DNA of 45,000 bases from Candidatus Omnitrophota bacterium (GTDB lineage Bacteria > Omnitrophota > Gorgyraeia > 2-01-FULL-45-10), in assembly GCA_020057115.1 (NCBI GenBank), contig JAGVGJ010000023.1, forward strand, positions 1 through 45,000, read 5' to 3'. The notes beneath the pieces were generated by a model, which made no database searches, was not told the origin of the DNA, and was given only the letters and a program-made list of their open reading frames with translations. The position numbers and the translations under genes were made by a program. This document shows, piece by piece, positions 18,101 to 30,100 of the stretch. The stretch's first letter is position 1. Each line of letters starts with the position of its first letter.

Positions 18101-21100
18101 CGGCGCCGGAAGTCATGCCGGTACCCGCGGCTGCTCCGAAAGAAGAGACGCCAATAGGTCCGATATCAGCGCCTTTGATAACGCCGCCAGAAGCAGTGCC
18201 GCAGGTTCCTGAAGCAGAAAATCTTGAGACACCCGAAGGCATAGAGGCCGCTATAAATAAGAGATATGAGGCGATAAGGGGACTGGAAAGTTCCATCCAG
18301 GCGCCTGAAGTAAAACTTAAAGGCAGGAACCTTACAGTCATAAAGAATGCCGGGAGCATATATGAGATACCGGATATACACGCCAATTACGCCGTCTTGC
18401 TAAAGAGGCTTCAGGACATCGGGATAATTACGACAAGCTGGGCCGGCGGCACAGAGGGAATAAACATAAAGAAAGGCGATGTCATAATATTTAAAGGCGA
18501 CATAGCGGATAAAGGCGATGACGCCAAAGAAGCCATAGAGCTTTTAATAGCATTAATGAACAGGGCCGATGAAGTGGGCGCGAATGTGATCACGGTCCAG
18601 TCGAAGCAGGATTTTGTCATGGATGTGTACCTTAAGTTCGTTGATGCCCTATTGTTAAGGAGAGAGAACCCAAAACTTTTCAAGTTCCCTCGTTTCCGCC
18701 AGAAGAAGGAAGAGGTGCTGACGCTCCAGGAAGCTCAAGACTATGCCGAGAAAATAGCAAAAGCCGTGACCAATTCGCAGGACTTTGCCAATAAGTTCCG
18801 CGATTCAGTAGTGAGATTATATGTGTCGTATAAAGGAGCAGGCTTCTACTGGAATCAGGAGACGAGGCGCAGCGGCGATTTCGGCGCGGCGCTCAGAAGG
18901 ATGAAAGAGGCCGGCGTCCTCGGATTCTTCGCCAATATGAAGCGCATGGCTGTCGTGGATAATTACACCGTAGCATCTTCGTCCATACCGAAGGAAGTGC
19001 TTGACCGCATACAGAAAGGCACTATCACAGACCTTCGGGGGATGGAAGATGCCATAGGTGATTTTTATAATAAGATAGAATTCCCGTTCAGGGGAGGCGA
19101 GATACAGCCTGTCGTGGAACTGCCGGATGAAGAGATATGGCCGGCTATGCCGGTGTGGGCAGGAGTAGGGTTGGACCAGGATATCGCAAAAAGATATCTC
19201 AGGATAAAGGGTATTTCCGATGCCGGAGCCGCAGCGGCTCAAGCAAAGGATATATACGCGAAACGGCAGGCGCTTAATGCATTCTTAAGGAACCAGCTTG
19301 GTTATAGCAAGGATATGCCGGAATTGCCTTTCAGGACATTGGCCGGGCATGACCCATTTGCCACCCAGGGTACGATGTCAAGAGGCACTACTGCCTTGGT
19401 CAACGATGATGTCATAGCGACTGATGCCAACTGGTATATGCTGCAGAATGCTCTTTCGGAAGGCAAAACAGGCGCTCTAGTCATACAGGCTACAGGCATG
19501 ATGACAGCGCGCCAATATGACAGGGATGGCAATCCATTGAATAGTTACCCGCTTGCAAAAGAGGGCGAGACCCCTCAGGATATCATGCCGAGCGAGAATG
19601 CCCGTAATTTACGCGGAATAGATAAAATTGAAGGCGAAATAAGAGGGCTGCAGGATAAGCTTGCCGAGATGGGCAAGGGCCCGCAAGGCCCGCCCGAAGG
19701 CCCGGCAGCGCCTACAGCCCCGACGGGACCTATAGCGCCCGAAGGGCCCGCTGCCCCGCAAGCCCCTGTCGTAGCGCCAGAAGCCCCGGCCGCTCCGGAG
19801 GCGCCTAGCATGATGGTATTGCCGGAAGGCCGCATGTCTTTAACCCAGAGGACGCTGAACTTCATAAAATTGAACAAATATTTCCTCGCGACCGGCGCAG
19901 GTATCTTGGCGATATTTTTGGCTGCCACAGCTGTTTTAGGTCCGTATGCCATCATTGGATGGTATGGTCTCTTTGTCGTAGTACTGTGGGTAGTATCGTA
20001 TGGCGACAATGTCATAGATTATATAGGAAGGAAACTACGGGCAAGAGCTCCTACCGAGGCAGAGATAAAGATATGGGATGCCATGGAAGTCGTGAGATCT
20101 GCCCAGAAGATCGAGGATATAGAAAAAGCCGTCATCGGCCTTACCCGGACCATATTAGGAAAAAGTTTTGCCAATATTAATGATGCCGAGAGCGCTCTTA
20201 TAACATTCATAAACAGCAGGGTCGCTCGGACCACAGGCATTCTTGCCCGCGGGGCATTAGAGAAACTCCATTCATACAGGATGTCCGAAGAGGAGAGAAA
20301 GCTGCTCGGGATGATAAGAGAAGCGGAAAAGCTAGCCCCGGAGTCTGTGCAGGTAGCAGTTCCGGAAGTAGCGCCTGAAGCAATAACTGCCGCCGCGGAA
20401 TCATCTGCTGAAGCGGAGAAGCGCATACAGGACCAGCTGGCGGCGATACTTGCGAATATGGGTATAAGGCTGAAAGCCGGCGAGCGCGTATTCGTTATGC
20501 AGACAAGTGCCGGTCTCGGGCCAAGGACTTTCCGCATAGTGACTCCCAGCGTTTATGCCCAGGTGATGGAACATCAGAGGGGCGTGTACAGGCTCATAAA
20601 TAAGCTGGCAGCTCCCATGCCGGTTCCCGCGATAGTATCGAGGATAGCGGCCAGCATAAGAGACCTTCGCTCCAGGATAACATTCGATGAAGTCAAGGGC
20701 GCGCGCACGCTCGATGTCATAAAAGGGCTATGGGACAAGCGGCTCGGCATTACGCTTCTATGCATAGTGTTCTATTCGGCTGTAGCATTCGGCTCGATGT
20801 ATTTCTTCCAGAACATGTATTTTGACCTTAATACGCTCGCGACATTAGATACATCACCATCCCTTATGTTCAAAGTAGTGAGCTTCCTGGGCTTTGGCAG
20901 CCAGGGTCTCAACCTGTTTACGCTCGGCATCACTCCTTACATAACAGCCCAGATATTCTTATCGGTATTCGCAAAAATTATTCCCGGCTTAGGTGAAAAA
21001 CTGAAACAGGAAGACACGCAGAAGAAGATGTCGAGGGTGTTTGCGCTTGCCATAGCGGCGGTGTCAGCGCTTTCCGTCACGGGTTTCTATCTGGCCAATG

Positions 21101-24100
21101 GGTCAGGCATATTGGCTATAGGAGTGACCGTAGGCCTCATGGTATTAGGCACCGGCCTTACAGTATGGCTCTCCGAAGTTATAGGAAGACAGAAGCTTAT
21201 CAAGCAAGGATCCTCGCTCTTCGTCGCATACGGCATATTCGGCAATATGATAATGGGCGCTTACTCCCTGTTTAACAGCACATCCGGCGCGGGCCTCGGT
21301 TTCGGCGGGATAACTTCGATACTCCTTGTGGCAGGCACGGTATTCGCATTGGTCTGGAAGTTCAATGTCGCGAAATACAGGGTCGATACCATAAGGCCGA
21401 AAGAACTGATGCAGAAAGAGGTCGCCGGGACAAGAGCTCCTATAGAGGTCAATCTTGCAGGCATCATGCCGGTCATCATATTCTATTATATGATGTCATT
21501 CCTGAACCTCCAAGATGTGGCCACATACCTGCATGCGCCCGTAATAGTCATCACGGCTGCCGCGATCATGCTCACTTACATGGCATATATGCTCGTATTC
21601 AAGCCTTCATATGAGAGGTTCGAGGCATTCCAGAAGCAGAGGGAAGAATTGGTGGGCGTTGCGCCGGAAGACCTGGAACGGGCGCAGATGGAGAAACTGG
21701 GACGCATAAAACTTGGCATAACTATAGTTGGCGGCATCTTCATGACTTTAGTGATAATGCTGCCGCAGGTCGCCGGGATATATTTAACATTACCGCAGGC
21801 GGCGCTCGGCATTTTAGGCGGCACAGGACTCTTCATAGTTTCAAGCACCATACAGGAGATGCTGAAGGTATTCATGGGCGAGGCGGCCGCAAGGTCAAAA
21901 GAGATAAAGACGGCCATGGCCGATGAGCGCGCGAAAGAAATGTACAATCCGCCTGCTGCTCCGGCAGCGCCTGAGATAAAGGCGGCGGCAGAAGAAAAAC
22001 CGGTAACGGCTCCTGTGGAAGTCGTGAAGCCGGCTCCCGCGGCGCCTATCGAAGGCATGAAACCCATAGATCAGAATATCATTACCGGCGCGGTAGAGGC
22101 TGAGGCAGCTGCAAGGAAAATGAAAGCCATCAAGGCAGCGGCGCCTGAACGCGGCCCGCCGTCTATCTTTACGCGCATTTGGTCTCATAAGCCATCCCGT
22201 CGAGTCATGTTCGTGCTATTTGTAACTGTCCCGCTGCTCCCGATATTGATCATTGCCGGCACGCTTATCCTTTCATTATCCGGAACGCTGTTAGGGATTC
22301 TTGTAAGATCATTGGACCGCTTCGCTTTCGAGAGCGGCAAGACCGCGGAATGTATCGCCACCGAGAACAGGCTTAATGCCATACGCGCGGATCTCATGGA
22401 TGCAAGGGCCAGGAATGACAAGGCCCGTATCGACGACCTCAATAAGGCATATTCCGATACTTTAAACCAATTCGTAAATTACACCCGCACAAAGATAGAG
22501 GATCGCACAGCCAGCTTGTATAAAGCCATGCTTGATGCGCGCGCTTCCGGCAACACGAAGCTCTATGAGAAGATGCAGGATAGGTACGGCCAGGCGCTCG
22601 AAAAGGCATTGCAGGATTCCCGCGAAGATGTAATAGCGATACTCAAGCATGTCATGCCGGATAAGAAGGATGGCATGCATCCTTACTATGTCCAGATAGC
22701 CGCAGGCCGCATACTTGCAAGCGGCGTATTGCCTTTAGAGAGATACTGGGGCAGGATACCCGTATTGAATATGCTGATCAGGTGGACCCTGCGCAGCCTG
22801 CTTAGGTACACGGTAGGCGTTACCGAGATAGTGGCCGGCGGCGGCAAATCGCTCACCGCGGTATTCCCGCTGGCGCTTCGTGGATTATCGGGCCTGGGGA
22901 CAAGGCTAGTCACTACAAACGATGCCCTGGCCGCAAAAGATCCCCCGGACTTAGCCCCCATATATAATGCCCTCGGGCTTGTGGTAGGAAATATCAGGAA
23001 GTTCGAGGATGAGAGGTTCGACGAGTTCTTTAAAAATAATCCGGAAGCCAAGCTTGGCGATCTCCTGAAGGCTGTATTCGCAGGCAGCTCGGAGCTTCCC
23101 GCAAGATACAGGTCAGACAAGTTCGTGCTAGAGGTCCTCGCGAATCCTTGCGTATATGCCCCTGACCAGGCGGCATTCAAGGCATATGTATCGGAAAGAG
23201 TCGATAATGTCACGGGATTCTTTGCCGATTTACGCGCGGCGCTTGGACCGCAGGTCCCTGTAGAAGAGAAGACCGCTAAGATAGAAGAAGCTGTGAAAAA
23301 ATACACCGGCCTTGTGGACGCATACATTATAAAGACTGCGCTTGCCAATATAGAGAGTTTAAGGGCGGGCAGGATAGATGAAACAGAATTCATAAAGCGC
23401 CAGGAACAGGCGCAAGTTTACTGGGCTTATACAGAGGCCAATAAACTCGCTACCGGTAAGGCGAAAGAAGCAAGGCTTTCTGCGGAATACGGCGAGAAAG
23501 ACCTGCGTTTTGCCGCGGATATAACCTACGGCTCGGTCCAGGCATTTAAGTTCGCAGACCTTCAGGATGACAAAAAGTCTGACGCATCGGAACAGGTATC
23601 GAGGAACCTGGACTATTGCGCGAAGGATTATGGCTGGGTCGGTGATGAATTCGATGCCATAGCTATAAGCGGCTTAAGGAATCCGGCTATCATATCCCAG
23701 GACACGAAAGGCTCGGCCAATGTATTAAAAGCAATAGGAATGAAGGCCCTTGACTTGCGCAAAGCGCAAGATGCAGGCATTAAAGAGCTGTTAAAACTTG
23801 CGTCGGAATCGACCGGAGACCTGAAGGCCGATTATCTCTCGATAGTAAAGCTGGGAGATCCGACCAATACGGAATATAATGCCATGCTCGCCCAGGATCC
23901 GGGCTTATCGGATAGGCTGATGTCCAGGGAAGAGGCGAGAAATGCCGAAAGCACCATAAAACTCATCAATGAGTTCCTCTATTATACTATAGATACGAAG
24001 ACAAGAGACTGCCGTCTTACAACGATGGGGAGAGCCGCTCTGCAGGCCTCGGGCCTGTTGCCGGCAGCAGATCTGCTTAAGGGGCCGAACGCCAGCTTCT

Positions 24101-27100
24101 GGGAGGCCGAAGAGAAGCGCATACGCTATCAGCTGGAACTCGTCCTTAAGGTCGATACATTCTACAAAGAGGATGTGGACTACAGGATAGAAGATGGAAA
24201 AGTAGTCATAATAAGCCAGAACAGGACAGCTTATGGGATGAAATATTCCGAAGGCGTCCACATCGCCCTTGAAATACTGCGCGGTGTAAAGGCAGGAGAA
24301 TTCGGGATAACGACAGCGAGCGTCAATTTTAAAGGACTGTTCGCAAGGTCCCGCCGCGGCGCAGGCATGACTGGTACCGCATGGGCCGTAAGGGACAGCA
24401 TAAAGAGACTTTACGGGTTCATTGCCGTCAGGGTATTCCCCAAAGGAAGCGGCGAGAAGTTCCTCGGAGCTCTCTATGACCTTACAAAATCCGGCAAGAT
24501 GACAAGGCTACTTAATAAAGCAAGCGAGGTCATCAAAGGCGGCCAGCCTGTGGTAATCGCATGTAAAGACCCGAGCGAGAGAGAAGCATATACAGCCAGT
24601 TATATCCGGCGCAAGGCAGAGGAATTCCGCAAAGCGAATCCCGATGATAAGAGAAGCGACAAAGAGCTTTCCGACATGCTCTATAGCAAGCTCCATCTTA
24701 CTCCGCAGATGATCACGCCTGCTCTTATGAGGGCGATAGAAGCGACGAATAATGCCGAAGGGTATTTCTTCATCATAGATGCCAAGAACGAAGAGGTCGA
24801 GAGGACTATAGAGGCCTATGGCGGCAGGAGCGGCATGCTCACATTCGCCACTACCCTTATAGGCAGGGGCAATGATATACGCGTCTCTCCCAAGACGGCA
24901 TCGCTCGGAGGGTTATACATAGCCATCACCCACAAGCCGAGATCGGCAAGGGATGAGGAACAGCTGAGAAAGAGGACCGGCAGGTTCATGGGCAGGCTGA
25001 TAAGGCCAGAGATGTGGAAAGCGGCTGCCGCCATCTTGACCGGCATCGCTTCTAAAGAAACAGTAGATAATCTCCAGAATGTATTAAGCCGCGAATATCA
25101 GTACAGATATCGTATGGTAGAGGATGGCGTTCGCGATTATATACGCAATGTCGAGAAGATAACCGACCCGGAGAAATTCTCGAACAGGTTTGAGGAATTA
25201 TTGAGGGCCGGAAATGAAGCCGCTCTAAGGAATGCCCTTGAGAATGCAAGCTTTATCATAGATGCGAAAGTGCTGGATGAGCTGGCGAATATCACCGCAT
25301 ACAGGAGATATTTCGCCCAGGCGCAGATGTACCTGTATGACTATCTCAGGAAGAACCCGAAGCTGCAGGAACGCTTTGAGCTTCCGGAATTCTATCCCGG
25401 CCAGACTCAGATGTTCCTGTCGCTTGAGGATGACATATTAAAGGATGCCAATAAGAAAGAAGCCGCGAACCTGGAGTCCAGGTTCAAGGCGATGGCCGAT
25501 AAGATGAATGCTCCGACGCGCGTGATCCCGGGTTTCGTCGCTTCGCGCATACCTAGGGCGGCCAACAAAGAGAAGCTGGACAAGCTGTTCGCTTCCGCGC
25601 AAAAGGATGAAGAGAAGAGGGATGCCAGGACCGAGGAAGCAGAGACCGCATATGATGATATCTACGCGTCTTCGCAGGATATGTTCTCTGGATGGCGCAA
25701 CAGGCTTATCAGGGCCGATGAGACGCAGTTCAAGGCCATCGTAACGGAAGCCATCAAGGCAAGGATCGACCAGTATAAGGCGGAGAGGCAGACATTCTGG
25801 CTCTTTAGGTCGCTGGTCGCAGGCGCATGGGGCATAGTATTGACAGTCTCCATACTCGCTTTCATATCACCTCAGCTAACGACTCTAGTCGTAATAGGCG
25901 GAGCTGTAGCAGGCGTCATCTCAGTAGTTGGTGTCGTGTCATCTCTATTCGGTATTATAAAAGGATACCTCCTTGATATACGCCCAAAGAGCATAGCCAT
26001 TAAAGAGATGAGAGCGGCCCTGCGCGATACATACAAGATAAAATTCACTCCCGAGATAAAGGAAGGGATATTAAGGTTCGCGGACGAACGGCATGATGAG
26101 TGGATGGGCATGGTCGACAACATAAAGACTAGCGCCATGACAGAACAGACCGGAGGCACTGATCCGACCCGTTATTTCCAGGACAATCTCTCGGAAAGCT
26201 ATCAAGTGCTGACCGGCGCTATCGCCCGAGGAGTCATAATAAAAGCCATAGGCGAGAAGGCGGATGCTGAACTCCAGATAGCGGCCAGAGCGCAGGCGCT
26301 CGCCGGAGCCGAACAGGCGCAGGATGAGCGCATAGTCATGGCAAGCGCCATGGCAAACCGCGCCAAGAGGGTGGAAGATGCTTCCATGCCCTCTGACCTG
26401 GCGCTTAACAAGACAGAACTTGATAATACATTTGAGGGCACAAGCCCTGTTACAACTCTATTCAAACGCCTGGAAGGTTCTACGATATTCCAGAAGATAG
26501 CGAATGTAAGCCATCCGATAGCCATATTCCTCGGCGTGGCGATAGCCGCATTGTATCTTGTTTCGTTAAAGGCATCTTTGGGGGCAGACATAGATCTATG
26601 GATAAACAAGAACCTTGGCGGAAATCTTTCAGCAGTATTGACATGGGGCGCGATAACTACAGGTATAGCGGCGCTATTATCATATCCGTTATTATTGCCG
26701 GGCATATCCCACACCGTAAATTATATATGGAAACGCTTAAGCGGCCAGAAGCCTGCAACGCAGCTTATCTGGGGCGCCATCGGCGGCAGGATGAGAGGCA
26801 TATTTGGCGCGATACTCAGGTTTGGCGTCAATGCGGGCATAGGCGGCTTGGCTGTTGGAGTAGCGGGCGTCACGGCTATCTCACAGGTCCAGGCATCCAC
26901 TAGCGATACAGTGGCTACGCAGTATTATGCGACTCTTTTGAACAAGCTCCAGGCCGAGAAAGATGACTGGCTGGCCAGGCAGGCCCAGGCCAGGAAAGAA
27001 GGCAGGGAAGATGACATAGCTGCCGCGGATGCGCTTAAAAATATAGAAACGAAGATGCAGGATGTCGTCACCGAGATAAATCGCCTCCAGTCCGAATATG

Positions 27101-30100
27101 GCACGATGAGGCAGTTGGAGACCCAGCGTTACCTGCATGAGAAGACGATAAAAGAACTGGCCCAAAAAACGCAGACTCCGGAAGTGGTGGCTGACCTTGC
27201 CCGCGAAAGGGCGATGCTTGAACAGGTCAATGCCACGATCAATATCGTCCAGACGCATATAGATCTCTCGGTCTTCGCAAGCCAGAGGAGGAATAAAGAG
27301 GCGGAGCTCGAAGCCGCTAAGGGACAGAATGAGGATAATCTCCTCTCGTGCAAGGCGCGTCTCAATAACATAGATAATCGCATCAAGAAACTCGAAGCGG
27401 CTCTCTCTCTGGCTCAGGCAGAGCGGCAGCTTGCAACCATGAAAGTCCTGGAGCAGGAACTCGGCCGCGGCATAATGGCTGGGTCCTACATAGAAGAGGC
27501 AAGCCCTGAAGACCTGAAGAAGGTGGATGAGCTGCTCCTCACTTCAAAGCTGCTGTCCGAGAAGATAGACGAGAAGCTATCCCGCATAGAGACTCTGGAA
27601 CGCAATATATGGAAAGTCTCCGCCAGGAACCAGGTGAAGATGAGGAGCGAGATAGATTTCTTAAAAGCCGAAGTCGCCAATGCGCGTGTTAAGGCGATAC
27701 AGGATTTCTTCAAGACAAACCCTGACATGGGTAAATTCACATTATCTCTACGGGCAGAACATATAAGCCGCTTGACGGATATGGCAAAGTCGGTCCTTAA
27801 ATTGAGGATGGAACTGGCGTACGCCAAGCTTAGAGTCGATACCGAGCTTGCAAAGAAGAGGGATGCCGTAAGGGATGATTGGACCGCCAAGTTTGAAAAG
27901 ATATTCGCACAGGCGGATGGCAACCCGGATTTCTGGAATGATGCCAACAGGCAGCTCCTGAAAGATACGATCGCCGGCCATGAAAAGGCCGCGGAAGACA
28001 ATGCAAAACTTGAGCTTGCAAAAGACGATCCCATAAGGCTCGCTTATGAGAAGGCGGATAAGACAGCTAAAGAAGAAGAGGCGAAGCTTGAGCCGATAAC
28101 GAGGCTTAAGGATGCCGCTAAGAAAGTCGTAGAAGCCGATAAGAAACTCACCGCCGAACAGAAGAAAGAGAAGCTGGCCGCCATAGAGCAGGACAGGAAT
28201 TATGATGCCGACTATGTAAGGCTTAAAGATGAAGAAGCGGAGAACCAGAGAGAGACAAAGCGCGTCCTTACCGAAGGCTATCCTATGGATGAGGCCAATA
28301 TCCAGGCCCAGTGGCTCACGACGCTTGGATACATGACCCCTGCCGGATACGGCCAAGTATACCTGGACGATGACTTTGATACAGCTTTAAGGCAATTCCA
28401 GGATGCCAATGGCATAGCCGATGAGAGGCGATATGACGGAAGCGCCATAGCCGGCGACAGGACCATAGCGGCATTGCGCAAAGCCGCGAGCGATTATTAT
28501 GATAACAAGGCAAAGATATCGGCCATGCAGCTCGCGCAGTATGAAGCCCAAAGGCCCATACAGCTTGATGTCAATGCGCTCGATGAAAAAGCCAAAGCCG
28601 CAAGAGCCGCAAATGCGGCAAATGCCGACCAGTTGGATAAGGATCTCCAGGAGAAGAGGGCCGCGCTCGATAAGATGAAAGAGGATCTCGCCGCCAAGCT
28701 CGCCCAGCTCGCGGCAAAGGACAGGCTTGCCGTATTACAGCTTGAAAAGGCAAGGCTCAGGCCGGACGGGATACCTAAGGCGCCGGCCGACCGCTCGAAA
28801 CTATCGGCTCTCGAAAGGGCATATCTCGGCGCCAAAGATGTCCTGACAGCCGCAAGAGAGTTCTGGACGGGGGCCAGGGAGAGCTTCAGGAATGCCTCTT
28901 ATACCAGGCAGATGAATGAACTGGAATTGGAGCGCAACGCGCTCGACCAGAAAGAGGCTACAATAAATGGGCCGGAGACCCTGGAAGATTCCATAGCTTA
29001 TTACAAACTGCAGAAAGACAAAGGCGTCGTGGCCGAAGGAAAGGACTGGGACGCCCTTATAAAGAATGCCACTCGGGACCTTGACAGGATAGTCAAGGAC
29101 CTTGAGAGCGTGAAGATAGAAAAGGATATCCTCGGACAGACCAACAAGATGTCCCGAATAAAAGAAGGCAAGCTGAAAGGGGACCTTGAAAAAGAGGCGG
29201 TCGAGCTCGAGATGCTCAACATGAAACGAGACATAGCTACGCGCGCGAAGGAAGAGCTCGAGAGGGCCTTCGCCGCTAAGGACCTCAATGAACAGATCGA
29301 AGCCGCGCGCGCTGACCTGGAAGATCCGGCTAAGCGTGACCTCGCCTCGGCCAGGATAACCGACTTTAACAATAAGCTCATGGCGATAAGCAGGGATTCT
29401 GCGTGGGCCAATGCCGAGATAATATCCCTTAACCTTAAGATCGCCTTCGGCCAGTCCAACCTTAAGTTAAAGGCGCTGGAGGCCTCGAGGCTTAAGTTCA
29501 TAGGCAAGCCAGCCGTCACGACGACAGATACCGAAGGCCGCATCAAGGATGTGGTCCCGTCATTAAAAGAGATATGCAAGCTGCTCGGCATGCAGCTCGA
29601 TGCGCTCAATAAGGCCGCAGTCACCGATAAAGGGGAATACACGGCCGAAGTAGAGACCCTTGTAAAAGACGTTAAGAAGGCGATCGTCGACAGATATGGG
29701 CAGTATCGCCTTACGATGACCGTAAATACCGGAGATTATGACGGCATCCTCCATGCCGCGATACACGATATCCTCATAGAAAAAGAGGCCCAGCACAATA
29801 AAGATATCGATTCGGCGATAAGGTACATGGATCCCGGCACGAGGATATGGTTCTTGACGCGCCTGGCGCTCAGCGAATTGCCAGTACTTTCGAATATATA
29901 TAAGGCAGACCCGCGGTTCGACCTGTCCAAGGCAGCCCAGATCCTGGCTATCGAGGAAAAGATCAACAAATACAAGCTCGAGCTGGACGTATTGGCCCGC
30001 AAGATAGAAGAAGAGAAGGATGCCGTAAATAAGACAGACCTCGAAAAGACGAGGGATGACATAGCAAAGGAAATGGATATAAAGAAGGCTGAGCTTGAGA

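Noticed and set aside
22686-23393. Long minus-strand open frames opposite the giant gene (also 30171-30998, 32688-33533, 39441-40235 and others)
   Set aside because: They are Ser/Ala/Leu-rich shadow translations produced by the codon bias of the plus-strand gene. They have no ribosome sites, no domain motifs, and lie opposite clear plus-strand domains such as the SecA-like module.
22621-25770. A housekeeping secA gene inserted by misassembly
   Set aside because: The frame is continuous on both sides, residues diverge strongly from ordinary SecA (for example GGGKS and loss of DEAR), and an insertion precedes Walker A, so this is not a standard secA.
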